Notes: generated from the letters alone by a model not told the origin. A stretch of DNA of 64,000 nt from Propionibacteriaceae bacterium (GCA_009780915.1 WQZD01000008.1:1-64000), one strand, 5' to 3'. Numbered from the stretch's first letter, positions 1-8,386 are shown. Translations and numbers: made by a program.

Positions 1-84
1 GCCGCAGCCGAACGCAACGGACTCCTCACACCAGACGCCTCACCGACACCGCCCCCGCCCAACCTCGACGAACCGCCATGTTGA
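1..84 (+). CDS. 3' tail of an unidentified gene, cut by the window edge
   Basis: Frame 1 is open from the first base and ends at a TGA at 82-84, giving about 27 residues rich in proline. The start and the body of the gene lie outside the window. I do not recognise the tail. A weak 6-bp inverted repeat (AAGTCC at 95-100 and GGACTT at 112-117) follows and could be part of a terminator. Bases 118-345 hold nothing I can identify. A second frame is also open here, so the assignment is uncertain. Confidence 0.25.
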   Translation, partial: AAAERNGLLTPDASPTPPPPNLDEPPC

Positions 85-359
85 CCAAACACGAAAGTCC
101 ACCACCAGAGGGGACTTGACCGAGACTGCTGTGTAGCAATCTCACCCAAGAACCCAACTAGCACCAAGGACTCCTGGGCCAGTAGTCGCTCGCAACCAGG
201 CCAGCAACAGACGGTCAGGCCGATGCCGCATCGCTGCGATGCCAAGATCACATTTCGTGATTCGAAAATCCCTCAGCGCGAACCCATGCTACCGAGTGCA
301 AAGTGTTCTCGGCTTTTTGCCTCACCATCATGGAGAGGTGTCTTTGAAAGGAATATGAT

Positions 360-2789
360 ATGGATAATCTAGTATTGTCCACGCAACAATGGCTTAACGA
401 AACTTACGGAGCCATCGTCGGCTGGGAGCAATTGGATGAAGATGGCCAAACCGGCTGGGAAACCATTTACGGTCTCCGCCGAGGGCTTCAACACGAGCTT
501 GGCATCTCTCCAGTAGCCTCGGGCTTCGGCCCATTGACAACGGCAGAATTTGTCTCACAGATTGGCGAAATCAATGGCACAACAACCTCAGAGCGGCTAC
601 TCAGACTTCTTGCTGGAAGCCTTTGGTGTAAAGGCTACTGGGCCGTTCAACTCATCGGCCCGATCCATTTCAGTGATATGGCTCTTACAATCTCAAAGAT
701 CAGATCTGATCTCGGCCTGAGCAGCGGGCCTGTGTCCATTGATGTGAAACTGATGGCCTCCCTCATGTCAATGGACTCTTATTCAGAACTACCTGGAGGG
801 AGTTCCGCAATCAGGGAGGTTCAGCAGTGGCTCAACGGTACCTACTCCCATCGTGGAACAGCCCCCTTGGTTCCGTGCGATGGCATCTTCTCTCGTCAGA
901 TCCAAACAGCCATGCTGTATGCCCTGCAATATGAGTTTGGCATGGATGACGACACAGCAAATGGCAACTTTGGTCCTGGGACTCGTACGGGGCTTCAAAC
1001 ACAGGCAACCGTGAGACAGGGAGACTCCGACAGCAATCACCACTTCGTGCGCCTATTCCAAGCAGCTCTGCGCCTGAATGGCTACACTACGACCTTCGAT
1101 GGAGGGTTCAACGCTGGACTCGTCTCTCAGGTGCTAGCCTTTCAATCTGATCTGGAATTGCCCGCCACAGGTCAAGGCGATTATGGCACGTGGTGTGCCT
1201 TGCTCGTATCCACTGGGGACCCAACACGCTCAGTGTCTGGCTTCGACACAGCCACGCAGTTATCGCCCGCTCAAGCTCAAGGTGCGAAATCAGCAGGATA
1301 CACTCACATCGGGCGATATACCGTGGGAGCAGGGAAATTCCTCACATCCCAAGAACTGGCGGGCTTGAAGGCTGCAGGCATAGCCCTCTTTCCCATTCAT
1401 CAGCGATACAACAATAGCGACGCCGTCATGACTCGGGGGCAAGGAAAGACCCAAGGAACCGAAGCCCTAGAAAGATGTCGAACCCTCGGCATCCCGCCGG
1501 GGTCAACCATCTTCTTTGCTGTAGACTACGACCCTTCCCAAGATTCGATTAGTGGCCCCGTAAGCGACTTTTTCAGAGGCGTACACGACGCGCTCAGCGC
1601 GCAACTGCTAGGGACCTACGAGGTAGGAGTCTATGGCACGCGCAATGTCTGCCGTCATTTATGCGAAGCTGGCCTGGCATCCGCTGCTTTTGTTGCCGGA
1701 ATGTCTGTTGGCTGGTCCGGTAACATGGGCTTCCCCATGCCGAAGCCATGGGCCTACAACCAGATACTCGAAACCACCGAGATCTTCGCGGGGGTTCCGA
1801 TAAATGTCGACCGAGACGCCATCTCGAACAATGCTCCCGCCGTCCACCTCGGAGCGGTTACGCCACCACCCACAGAGAAGGATGGCTCAACCACAGACAC
1901 GGGCTTCGATATTCTTTTCGAGTGGATTGTCAAGGCAGAAGCATCCTGCGAGCGAGCCTTGAAAACGGCTTCCGGAAATATGAGCATATACGCGCCATTC
2001 TTGCCTCCCTACATTCTTGGATGGCTACGAAAGCCGCGCTATTGGGACGACCGCTATGCCGACTTCCTATGGCGTGCCTTTACACCAGAAATCTATGTTT
2101 CCGATGCAGAGGCCAAAGCTCGTGTCATTTGTGAAGCCGCGCTTGACAACATGGATGACGTTCGACAGATGCCTGGCCTTAATACCCAATATCGCGATAT
2201 TGCCCACATGGCAGCGACCACTCTGGGATACCAGACTTGGGGCCCTACGGTCGCCCCCAATCAGTACGCCATCGGAGATTTGGGAGGATGGCTTCTCGAC
2301 CTCCTGCAATCGTGGGGACAATATACAAACGACTTTTCCTCCCAAAACTTGGGATCATGGATGGGCTCAGCGATCGGCAAATCCGGCGGCGTAGGCCACG
2401 GCCAGGCAGGATATTTCGCCAATCCACAATCAGATTTCGGATATGCTGACGTTCTCGCTGACGCCGACGCTTGGCTATTAGCGAAGGCGTTGAGTGGCGA
2501 CCCGAATGAACTCGCCCTCTCACGCGCACTAAGATCAATTTATCAAGAAGACGGAAATGCAAGGATTCGTCGTTTCTACAGCGAGCGGTTTTCCGGGAAC
2601 TCCGCCAATGTGGTGTATAGTTTCAGCGAGCTTGCTCTCGGCGTTATCACTGGCAACTTACCCGTCCCACTTCCCTTCCCCACAGAGGTATTGAAGGCTG
2701 CCGCCAATACCCCTGTCATGCCTACACCTGGACAGGCTCAGACATGTGCCTTAGCATATGCGGCATTCCTGGCCAATCCTCACCGGTAA
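360..2789 (+). CDS. Peptidoglycan-binding / DUF1906 (Rv2525c-like glycoside-hydrolase-like) protein without signal peptide
   Basis: A protein of 809 aa. Residues about 148-285 look like two peptidoglycan-binding-type repeats (motifs of the type VxxWLNxxY and FQxxLxLPxTGxxDxxTW). Residues about 294-490 match the DUF1906/Rv2525c-like fold, an alpha/beta barrel related to glycoside hydrolases: FDTAT at the start, HIGRYTVG, LTSQELAGLKAAG, and the acidic FFAVDYD strand. Residues about 520-809 form a helical, Trp-rich region I cannot assign. The ATG at 360 follows GAAAGGA with 7 nt spacing. The N-terminus has no signal peptide or membrane segment, which is odd for a cell-wall-targeted protein. It may leave the cell by lysis or by a non-Sec route. 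The DUF1906 call is firm on motif pattern; the substrate (peptidoglycan or another wall glycan) is inferred. Confidence 0.75.
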   Translation: MDNLVLSTQQWLNETYGAIVGWEQLDEDGQTGWETIYGLRRGLQHELGISPVASGFGPLTTAEFVSQIGEINGTTTSERLLRLLAGSLWCKGYWAVQLIGPIHFSDMALTISKIRSDLGLSSGPVSIDVKLMASLMSMDSYSELPGGSSAIREVQQWLNGTYSHRGTAPLVPCDGIFSRQIQTAMLYALQYEFGMDDDTANGNFGPGTRTGLQTQATVRQGDSDSNHHFVRLFQAALRLNGYTTTFDGGFNAGLVSQVLAFQSDLELPATGQGDYGTWCALLVSTGDPTRSVSGFDTATQLSPAQAQGAKSAGYTHIGRYTVGAGKFLTSQELAGLKAAGIALFPIHQRYNNSDAVMTRGQGKTQGTEALERCRTLGIPPGSTIFFAVDYDPSQDSISGPVSDFFRGVHDALSAQLLGTYEVGVYGTRNVCRHLCEAGLASAAFVAGMSVGWSGNMGFPMPKPWAYNQILETTEIFAGVPINVDRDAISNNAPAVHLGAVTPPPTEKDGSTTDTGFDILFEWIVKAEASCERALKTASGNMSIYAPFLPPYILGWLRKPRYWDDRYADFLWRAFTPEIYVSDAEAKARVICEAALDNMDDVRQMPGLNTQYRDIAHMAATTLGYQTWGPTVAPNQYAIGDLGGWLLDLLQSWGQYTNDFSSQNLGSWMGSAIGKSGGVGHGQAGYFANPQSDFGYADVLADADAWLLAKALSGDPNELALSRALRSIYQEDGNARIRRFYSERFSGNSANVVYSFSELALGVITGNLPVPLPFPTEVLKAAANTPVMPTPGQAQTCALAYAAFLANPHR

Positions 2790-2791
2790 TG

Positions 2792-3472
2792 TCATCCACC
2801 CGGGCAAAGGAACGTGGTGTAGTGCGCTCCCGCATGCACCACACCACGTTCACTAGTCCAGACGACAGACCAAGCAGCCGGGCTGGTATCTCCTGCAGGC
2901 ACCCACCAGCCACCCCCAGTGCCCTGTAAAACCACATGCCCGCGGGGAACGACGTATAGTTCCACCCTCATTGAATTCCGGTCTAGCTCGGATGACACAC
3001 CCAGAACGACTCGGCAATGATCTTCGGAGCTAGGTTGCATCACATAGTAGGACTCATCGTAAACGATGGAACCTGCATACAAAGAGGCCATTGTTGATGC
3101 AATCATAAACGGGGCCACTGCAAGCGCTGCCAGACCCCATGCCAACATGAGTGGGACTCGCAAGCCTGAGTGCTTCGTGAGTCGGCCGGGCTGAGAGTCA
3201 GTGACCATTAGGCCCCAGGGAACACTCGCAATCATAAAGATTGCACCCACCGGGCAGAGGACAAGTGGGATCACGGCATGAGGGATGACAAAGGCTCCCA
3301 GGATGAAAACAGGATTGTACGGATCCTGAAATAGCAGAATCGAGTACCCCCCCAACTGAGCCACGACTCCCACGGACAATAAGGAGAGCGGTTGTCGAAT
3401 GCTTCGCTGAAAGAGAGGGCTCTGACTAGACCCCTGCCCCCCCATTTCAGTCGTCACAGAGTCTTCGGCCAT
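2792..3472 (-). CDS. Membrane protein of unknown function
   Basis: A protein of 226 aa with a short polar N-terminus and hydrophobic segments at about residues 29-50, 54-85 and 108-135, followed by an approximately 90-residue soluble C-terminal part that is probably outside the cell. I recognise no family. No Shine-Dalgarno sequence precedes the ATG. Instead a TACTAT box (3479-3484) lies exactly 6 nt upstream, the spacing expected for a leaderless transcript. The gene converges on the DUF1906 gene with only 2 nt between stops. Confidence 0.6.
   Translation of the reverse strand: MAEDSVTTEMGGQGSSQSPLFQRSIRQPLSLLSVGVVAQLGGYSILLFQDPYNPVFILGAFVIPHAVIPLVLCPVGAIFMIASVPWGLMVTDSQPGRLTKHSGLRVPLMLAWGLAALAVAPFMIASTMASLYAGSIVYDESYYVMQPSSEDHCRVVLGVSSELDRNSMRVELYVVPRGHVVLQGTGGGWWVPAGDTSPAAWSVVWTSERGVVHAGAHYTTFLCPGG
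2810..2851. terminator. Strong hairpin between convergent genes
   Basis: A 16-nt inverted repeat (2810-2825 against 2836-2851, 15 of 16 paired, 10-nt loop) lies just after the stop of the 360-2789 gene. It overlaps the last codons of the reverse-strand membrane-protein gene. There is no clear U tract, so intrinsic termination is plausible but not proven. Confidence 0.4.
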
Positions 3473-3591
3473 AGGAGCATAGTATCACATTGCTTCTGCA
3501 TGCTTTGAACATTTGCATCACGAAATACTTCCTGCAATAAGAGCAGTAAGGACGGCTCTCGCCGCCACACATTTAGAGAAAGGAAATCACC

Positions 3592-3915
3592 ATGGCTGTA
3601 CCAGCATGGCTATCATTCACAAGCACAGTCAAGTGCTCCACTAACCCAGGTCTCACCCCTGATGGGCGCATGTCCACCGTGGGCGAGACCTGGCAACCGA
3701 GCGACCAGAAGTGCGTCAACGGCAACTGGTTCCTCAAGGGCTCCTCGGGCTGGTGGCCCGCCACGGCCAATAAATCTGTCTACAACGGGAACCCGGTGGT
3801 CATCACCAAGACCATGCAGAGCCAAAATACGCCCGTGCCCGGTATTTGGGTCGACCACTATGGAACCATCCAGGAATACCATGACTACTCAAGCGTGATG
3901 AGCTTCGACTACTAG
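3592..3915 (+). CDS. Small leaderless protein of unknown function (107 aa)
   Basis: A 107-residue protein with a strong ribosome-binding site (AGAAAGGA, 8 nt before the ATG). It is rich in Trp, Tyr, Asn, Ser and Thr and has two cysteines (about residues 15 and 37), a composition typical of small extracellular beta proteins, yet there is no signal peptide. It ends in an aromatic SFDY. It sits alone on the forward strand between reverse-strand genes and converges on a lipoprotein gene (3954-4358). The other small forward-strand gene (6091-6462) has the same size, translation signal and context. I cannot assign a family. A secreted effector, bacteriocin-like or antigen-like role is conceivable only by context. 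Confidence 0.6.
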   Translation: MAVPAWLSFTSTVKCSTNPGLTPDGRMSTVGETWQPSDQKCVNGNWFLKGSSGWWPATANKSVYNGNPVVITKTMQSQNTPVPGIWVDHYGTIQEYHDYSSVMSFDY

Positions 3916-3940
3916 GAGCCCTTTCACACCTTGTGGACAA

Positions 3941-3987
3941 TGACCGAGCGCAGTCATCCGCCTCGAGCGCATGACTGCGCCCGGTCA
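3941..3987. terminator. Long hairpin 3' of the 107-aa protein gene
   Basis: A 17-nt inverted repeat (3941-3957 against 3971-3987, 16 of 17 paired, 13-nt loop) starts 26 nt after the stop of the 3592-3915 gene. It forms the final codons of the convergent lipoprotein gene. It is probably a terminator for the forward transcript; there is no obvious U tract. Confidence 0.45.
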
Positions 3988-4358
3988 GCCGCAACCGAAA
4001 TCCTGTCCATCTCATCTGCCGTCATGCCTAGAGGATTGGCGCTAAGCGCGCTGAGGCTGACCCATGAAGAAGTGTCCGAATCACCGACCCTGGCAATGTA
4101 GACACTCATGGATGAGGCACCCGACCCATATGCCACCACTTCCCACGTCGAGCCAACGGAGACCACCGTGGGATTATACGGCCCAGATACGCCATGAAGC
4201 ATTGAATCGATCGCCTGGAGAGTACCCTGATCCGGCAGGGCACACGCCGCCTCGGTTACGAGGTCGGGCGACTCTGGCTGCTGAACCGGAACACCACTCG
4301 CACAGCCCGACAGGACGATACACACGAAAACACATGAGACGATTCTTGGTATTCTCAT
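3954..4358 (-). CDS. Lipoprotein, distant member of the local Cys-pair lipoprotein array
   Basis: A 134-aa lipoprotein: MRIPRIV start, hydrophobic stretch, lipobox LSGC, then a short linker. The mature part has one cysteine near its start (AACALPD) and one near its end (AQSC), the same arrangement as in the larger lipoproteins at 4466-8944, but it lacks the GEG/WWV motif. The start is chosen by analogy with the paralogs (MRRFL, MRQFL, MRRVF, MKHL); an ATG three codons upstream is also possible. No clear Shine-Dalgarno sequence. The 3' end overlaps the hairpin of the convergent 107-aa protein gene. Function unknown. Confidence 0.6.
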   Translation of the reverse strand: MRIPRIVSCVFVCIVLSGCASGVPVQQPESPDLVTEAACALPDQGTLQAIDSMLHGVSGPYNPTVVSVGSTWEVVAYGSGASSMSVYIARVGDSDTSSWVSLSALSANPLGMTADEMDRISVAADRAQSCARGG

Positions 4359-4465
4359 ATGACACATTGTTGCACACAGCAGTGCAAATGAACAGCGAGT
4401 ATGTCATTACGACCACTACGTCACAACGAGCTTCGCGTCCTGCGCGAAACCAGACCGTTCATCCA

Positions 4466-4987
4466 TCACCGTGTCTGGCCAAGACAGGATTGCGCCTTCC
4501 CCTGAGCTGACAGCCCTGTGACAAGACGCTCTCCCGTCCAGGCCACCCCAGACCAGGAGCTGTCCAGCCGGATCCAGACCTGGCCGGATGGCCGAGAAGC
4601 ACTCGGCTCGTTCGTGAGGAAGCTTGTCAGTCGCCTGCTATCGTCTTCGCTCCATTGGACTGACACCACCCACCAGAACTCCCCCGCATTCACCCCTTCA
4701 CCCGCATTCACCATGACGACATCCGACCCAGTCAGATGCGGAAAGCTCGTGGGCTGCCGCAACCAATCCATGACGGCATCCGATGGCGGGTCACAGACCA
4801 TGGCATTCATGATCGCCGGATCACTCGACGCAGAGATACTGGCAGAAGGCGTCACTGGACCAGAGGTCGCTTCAGACGGGAAGCCCCCTTCGATCTGGCT
4901 CGACTGCGTTGGGCCGGGCGTCCCTCCCATAGACGTGCAGGCAGTCAAGCACCACAAACTGACAAGCGCCACAAGAAATCTTCTCAT
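4466..4987 (-). CDS. Array lipoprotein with GEG/WWV core
   Basis: About 173 aa. Signal sequence MRRFLVALVSLWCLTAC with lipobox LTAC, a Ser/Thr/Pro linker of about 50 residues, then a compact domain: CDPPSDAVMDWL, GEGVNAGEFWWVV, FLTNEP, WIRLD, WTGE, and a last cysteine in AQSC. The two mature-domain cysteines are probably disulfide-bonded outside the membrane. The same pattern occurs in the neighbours at 6735, 7386, 7900 and 8387. An ATG three codons upstream (MSNMRR, 4996) is an alternative start; the open frame runs on to 5116 but that N-terminus looks non-coding. No family recognised. Confidence 0.65.
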   Translation of the reverse strand: MRRFLVALVSLWCLTACTSMGGTPGPTQSSQIEGGFPSEATSGPVTPSASISASSDPAIMNAMVCDPPSDAVMDWLRQPTSFPHLTGSDVVMVNAGEGVNAGEFWWVVSVQWSEDDSRRLTSFLTNEPSASRPSGQVWIRLDSSWSGVAWTGERLVTGLSAQGKAQSCLGQTR

Positions 4988-5253
4988 GTTACTCATTGTG
5001 ACACATCGAGATCCACGACCCTGGGAACGTTCATGTCCACAGACCGACATGGAAGCATGCAGGAAAGCGGAGTAGCGCTTTGTCTGAAGGAGAAGTAATG
5101 TCTCATTTGCGTGCAATCAGTACACCCAGAGGACACCGCATCCCCCTCCATCCTTGACAGGATCCCCCTTCTCGATGCACCTCGTATGGCTCCACTTCGG
5201 GCGGCTATAACGCGAATCCCCGCCATGGCGGCTCCCTCTGCACAGTGGACTGT

Positions 5254-5560
5254 CTAATGTAGCCTGCAGCGCACAGTTCCGCCACAACTGCGGCCAGCCT
5301 CCCTGCATGAACCATGCCATCTGCATATTGAGGATTGACCACTTATGTACCTCCTCATCCGAATCGTGGGAGTCTGGAGCATGCGTCAGGATCCCCATTT
5401 CCACGACTCTTCGGGGGACGTGTATTGCCCCAGAAGATACACCCGCCACCACTCGGATCAGACAGTGGGCCCCTCGCCACATGCAATAGCAAACACATTT
5501 TTATCGAACACATGCGGCTCGTAATATGCTTTGTTGATCGCCATCCATTGAGCTTACCCG
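5254..5560 (-). pseudogene. Decayed array lipoprotein (remnant 1)
   Basis: One reverse-strand frame encodes ACGEGPTV, a stop, then SEWWRVYLL, matching the GEG...EFWWVV core of the intact lipoproteins. Further along (after a shift of frame) it encodes CRWHGSCREAGRSCGG and a final VRC, matching the WTGSLRERGEAALFLVRTC end of the 7386-7859 protein, and stops at 5254. Internal stops and frame changes show that the gene is dead. Its signal-peptide region cannot be found. The reverse-strand open frames at 5117-5482 and 5355-5711 in other frames are by-products. Bases 4988-5253 and 5561-5848 contain nothing else I can support. Confidence 0.45.
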
Positions 5561-5848
5561 TGAGTGGGCCTTCACGCTTGGGGACCTGTGGCTTCGAAGA
5601 TCGAGTCTGTGCACCCGTTTTGGAGTATGCCGACACTGCCACCTCAGGCGTTCCTCGCTCCGACCCGATAGATCCAGGACCTGTGCACTCACTTAGACAG
5701 AGCAGCACCACGATAATGACAAATCATCTCATTGGGGAAATTGTGTCGTGTGCCACAGCCGCCTTGCCTCCCCATCCGGTAAGACACAGCCAGCGCCAAC
5801 CATACGACCACAGAGCACTCCACTCAGGACGCCAGACTCCCCCTCGCA

Positions 5849-6043
5849 AGACGCCCATAGCACAACCTCGTTCATGCAGTGATGAAGGACGGAGGATCTC
5901 GCCCCAGCCAACTCCAACAGGGAGTCGCGTTCGCGATCAACGGAGATTGCAACGCTCTCACTCAGCCGATGCTCTCTCGAAAGGCTCGTCAACCTGCCGA
6001 CGAAGAGACTGCTTGCCACCAGTCCTCCCGCCACCTGGCGGAA
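5849..6043 (-). pseudogene. Decayed array lipoprotein (remnant 2)
   Basis: This frame encodes RLTSLSREHRLSESVAISVD, then RERDSLLELAGARSSVLHHC and MNEVVLWA. It aligns residue by residue with the C-terminal half of the 6735-7231 lipoprotein (LTNIPSEQRPSGSTVIPID, REHDALVEWPAAKLALLHYY, YNQVTLCA). The conserved WWVV core has degraded to FRQVAGG, and there is no lipobox or proper start. The open frame runs past the matching part in both directions, but only 5849-6043 has support. Confidence 0.55.
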
Positions 6044-6090
6044 GGTCGGCCTGACGGCCGGTTCTACATTACAAACCGAAAGGAATGACA

Positions 6091-6462
6091 ATGGCAATTA
6101 TTGTCAATGACCCCAACACGCTCGGAGGATCTCCGACCACAGTGAAGTCGTATGTCGGCGACTTCGGAATCCTCCTCTGTGAACTCCGCAGACTACAAGT
6201 TGGCAGCACAATCTACTTCTGGACACGGGTTACCGTGAGGGTAGGTGGCAACAGTTACATAAATCCCGTATGCACTGTGGATGGGACAAAAGTGGAATGG
6301 GGATGGACCTCCGGAGACAATCACACCCCCGGTAGCATCTTCTGCTCCAAAGCCATTGGGTTCAGTGGATACCCCACTCAAGTCTCCAGTTTTTCGGGGT
6401 CGTACGGCTTCGGGAGTGGCACATCCGACAAACCCGGAACAGTAAGCTTCACCAGCTACTAG
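6091..6462 (+). CDS. Small leaderless protein of unknown function (123 aa)
   Basis: The ATG at 6091 is preferred over the ATG at 6085 because GAAAGGA (6078-6084) then has a 6-nt spacing. The product has 123 aa, is rich in Gly, Ser, Thr, Tyr and Val, has three cysteines, and reads as a small beta-rich protein ending in SFTSY. There is no signal peptide. It is embedded between two decayed lipoprotein copies on the opposite strand, as if inserted into the array. With the 3592-3915 gene it shares the GAAAGGA ribosome-binding site, the lack of a leader, the small size, and convergence on lipoprotein genes. Clear sequence similarity between the two is lacking apart from the aromatic tail. Function unknown. 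Confidence 0.6.
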   Translation: MAIIVNDPNTLGGSPTTVKSYVGDFGILLCELRRLQVGSTIYFWTRVTVRVGGNSYINPVCTVDGTKVEWGWTSGDNHTPGSIFCSKAIGFSGYPTQVSSFSGSYGFGSGTSDKPGTVSFTSY

Positions 6463-6490
6463 AGACCATGTAAACTATCCATCAGTGTAT

Positions 6491-6715
6491 CTAGTGAAGG
6501 CGGGAGAACGCCTTGGCTTGGACTGACAGTCCTGTGGCAAGATGGTCTCCCGCCCAAGCCACCCCAACCAGGAATTGTCCATTCAGATCTCTACCTGGGC
6601 CGGATGGCTGAGAGCCACTCTGCTCATTCGCGCGGAAGCCAATCAGTCGCCTGTTGTCGTCTTCACCGCAGTGGGAACGGCAACAGGCGGCGTCCCCCTG
6701 CGAAAACCACAGCGG
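6491..6715 (-). pseudogene. Decayed array lipoprotein (remnant 3)
   Basis: The frame ending at 6491 encodes EDDNRRLIGFRANEQ, SGSQPSG and VGVAWAGDHLATGLSVQAKA, closely matching the C-terminal half of the 4466-4987 lipoprotein (EDDSRRLTSFLTNEP, SASRPSG, SGVAWTGERLVTGLSAQGKA). The WWVV motif is replaced by unrelated residues and the 5' half is missing, so this is a truncated copy. A 6-bp hairpin (6497-6502/6509-6514) lies at its 3' end, close after the convergent small gene. Confidence 0.6.
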
Positions 6716-6734
6716 CTGGGCCCCTCGCACCCAC

Positions 6735-7231
6735 CTACCTCGCCGCACAGAGCGTGACCTGATTGTAGTAGTAATGAAGAAGCGCGAGCTTCGCGGCAGG
6801 CCACTCCACCAAGGCATCATGCTCGCGATCAATGGGAATCACCGTGCTCCCACTCGGTCGCTGCTCGCTCGGGATGTTCGTCAACCACCCATAACTGAGA
6901 CCCGAGGACACCACCCACCAATACTCGCCCGGATTGTTCCCCTCCCCGACGAGGACCATCTTGTACATGGCGTCAGGAACATGGTCCTGGGCGGCACCCG
7001 TCGGATCTGACTTGATCCACGCTGTGATGTCTGGAGACACCTGTTCACACTCGTGGAGGACGAAAGTGGGCGTGCCTGCTGGCGAAGATGCTTGAGGGAC
7101 GACCTCCTGGGGGCACCCGTGGCTGCAGTGGAGCTTTGCATGGGTTGCCGAGGAGCCACCGGCGCCTCAGCAACCGTGGTGCATCCCGCAAGGATGAACA
7201 CGCCCACGAGCATCGCAATAACCGTCTTCAT
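6735..7231 (-). pseudogene. Array lipoprotein interrupted by a 1-nt frameshift in a C tract
   Basis: A good start (MKTVIAMLVGVFILAGC, lipobox LAGC) is in one frame and the complete mature domain (HECEQVSPDITAWIKSDP, VGEGNNPGEYWWVV, LTNIPSEQRPSG, PIDREHDALVEW) is in another. The frames would join if the run of five C on the coding strand (five G at 7109-7113 on the forward strand) had one more base. Everything else looks intact, so this may be a recent mutation, a phase-variable switch or a sequencing error. The tail ends in CAAR. A start at MKTV is chosen by analogy with the paralogs. Confidence 0.65.
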
Positions 7232-7385
7232 GGGTCCAAGCGTGCCATAGCCACAAGGCAAGCATGTGCCTGTTCCAGCGGGGCGTACAACATGGCTCAA
7301 TGCCTCTCAGATTCTCCTCCAGCAACGCGTCCGGCACATGACCATCACAATATATGCGTCGGCACCGGGCACGTCGCCAGCCCCA

Positions 7386-7859
7386 TCAGGACACCGGGCA
7401 GGTTCTCACCAGGAACAACGCGGCCTCACCGCGCTCCCGGAGGCTTCCTGTCCATGCCAGCTGCCCCCAGTCGCTCAGGTGACCATCCTGGATCCACACC
7501 TGGATCCAGGTGGTCTCACCCAAGGGGGCGGGGGCATCAGTGATGAAGTACGAAGCGCCATAGTACGCGCCCTCCGGCCTAGGCCGCTGATACGAGATCA
7601 CCCACCACGTATGGTTCTCCTCCAACCCATCACCCACCGCCACTTGGGCCCCGACAAGGTCAGACGCCCTCAGAGCAGTCATCCCCCATCTGTCGATGAT
7701 CTTCTGCTTGGTCGTGATGGTGAGCTTGTCACACGTCAGGTCCGACTCCTGTTGCATGAGCACGCCCTGGGTCGCGGGAGGATCAGGGTCAACCGGAGGA
7801 AGGATCGTGCATGCCGACAGACACGCCATCCCAACCATGACCACGAGAAATTGCCTCAT
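7386..7859 (-). CDS. Array lipoprotein with GAQVAVGDGL / WWV core
   Basis: About 157 aa. MRQFLVVMVGMACLSAC signal sequence with lipobox LSAC, short linker, then CDKLTITTKQKIIDRWGM, VGAQVAVGDGLEENHTWWVI, ITDAP, LAWTGSLRERGEA and a last cysteine in VRTC. It is closest to the next gene upstream (7900-8382), sharing TKQ[KR]I[IV]DRWG, GAQVAVG and WTGS, so the two are recent tandem duplicates. There is a 40-nt gap to that gene and no own promoter that I can see, so they are probably co-transcribed. The open frame extends 11 codons upstream of the chosen start. Function unknown. Confidence 0.65.
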   Translation of the reverse strand: MRQFLVVMVGMACLSACTILPPVDPDPPATQGVLMQQESDLTCDKLTITTKQKIIDRWGMTALRASDLVGAQVAVGDGLEENHTWWVISYQRPRPEGAYYGASYFITDAPAPLGETTWIQVWIQDGHLSDWGQLAWTGSLRERGEAALFLVRTCPVS

Positions 7860-7899
7860 GAAGATACCGACCAACGGACACAGTTTTATCATGATCCGA

Positions 7900-8382
7900 T
7901 CACCCTCTTGGGCAAGATGCGATCAACCGCACCGCAGCCTCAGCGCGATCCCACTGACTGCCCGTCCACCCCAAATCCTCCGACCGCACAACGCCGTCAC
8001 TATATAAAGCAATATTAATCCAACTCACATCTACCGACTGCCATGGAACATCCGTCACATACGGTCCTTGTTTATAGTAGCCGCCAAAACCATCGGGAAA
8101 TTGAAAGTCCAACACCCACCACAGGTGGCCCTGTTCAAGACCTTCCCCGACCGCCACTTGCGCACCCAAGACCTCCTCAGGAGAGATGTCACCCAAACCC
8201 CACCTGTCAACGATCCTCTGCTTGGTGGCCGCATCTAACACAGCGCATCGCAGAGGCGTGTTGGCATACGGGTCGACAGTCGGCCAGACCGACTGAGTCG
8301 GCGAAGGCTCCGGCATGGGCTGAGGAATGCTCGCACAACCCCCCAGACACAACAATGCGATAGCAGCAATCAAGTGTTTCAT
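7900..8382 (-). CDS. Array lipoprotein, tandem duplicate of the next gene
   Basis: About 160 aa. MKHLIAAIALLCLGGC signal sequence, lipobox LGGC, a proline-rich linker, then CAVLDAATKQRIVDRWGL, GAQVAVGEGLEQGHLWWVL, VTDVPW, LGWTGSQWDRAEAA and a final cysteine in ASC. The start (MKHL, 8382) lies 4 nt after the stop of the 8387-8944 gene, showing operon structure; the longer open frame to 8445 overlaps that gene and is rejected. No Shine-Dalgarno sequence is evident, so translation may depend on coupling to the upstream cistron. Confidence 0.65.
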   Translation of the reverse strand: MKHLIAAIALLCLGGCASIPQPMPEPSPTQSVWPTVDPYANTPLRCAVLDAATKQRIVDRWGLGDISPEEVLGAQVAVGEGLEQGHLWWVLDFQFPDGFGGYYKQGPYVTDVPWQSVDVSWINIALYSDGVVRSEDLGWTGSQWDRAEAAVRLIASCPRG

Positions 8383-8386
8383 GGCT

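Noticed and set aside
360..2789. Prophage endolysin
   Set aside because: No holin, tail, capsid, integrase or other phage genes surround it, and the neighbouring genes are lipoproteins and envelope enzymes.
5117..5711. Two overlapping reverse-strand open frames of about 120 aa
   Set aside because: Neither has a start signal or a recognisable fold. The similarity to the lipoprotein family lies in a third, interrupted frame, so they are by-products of a pseudogene.
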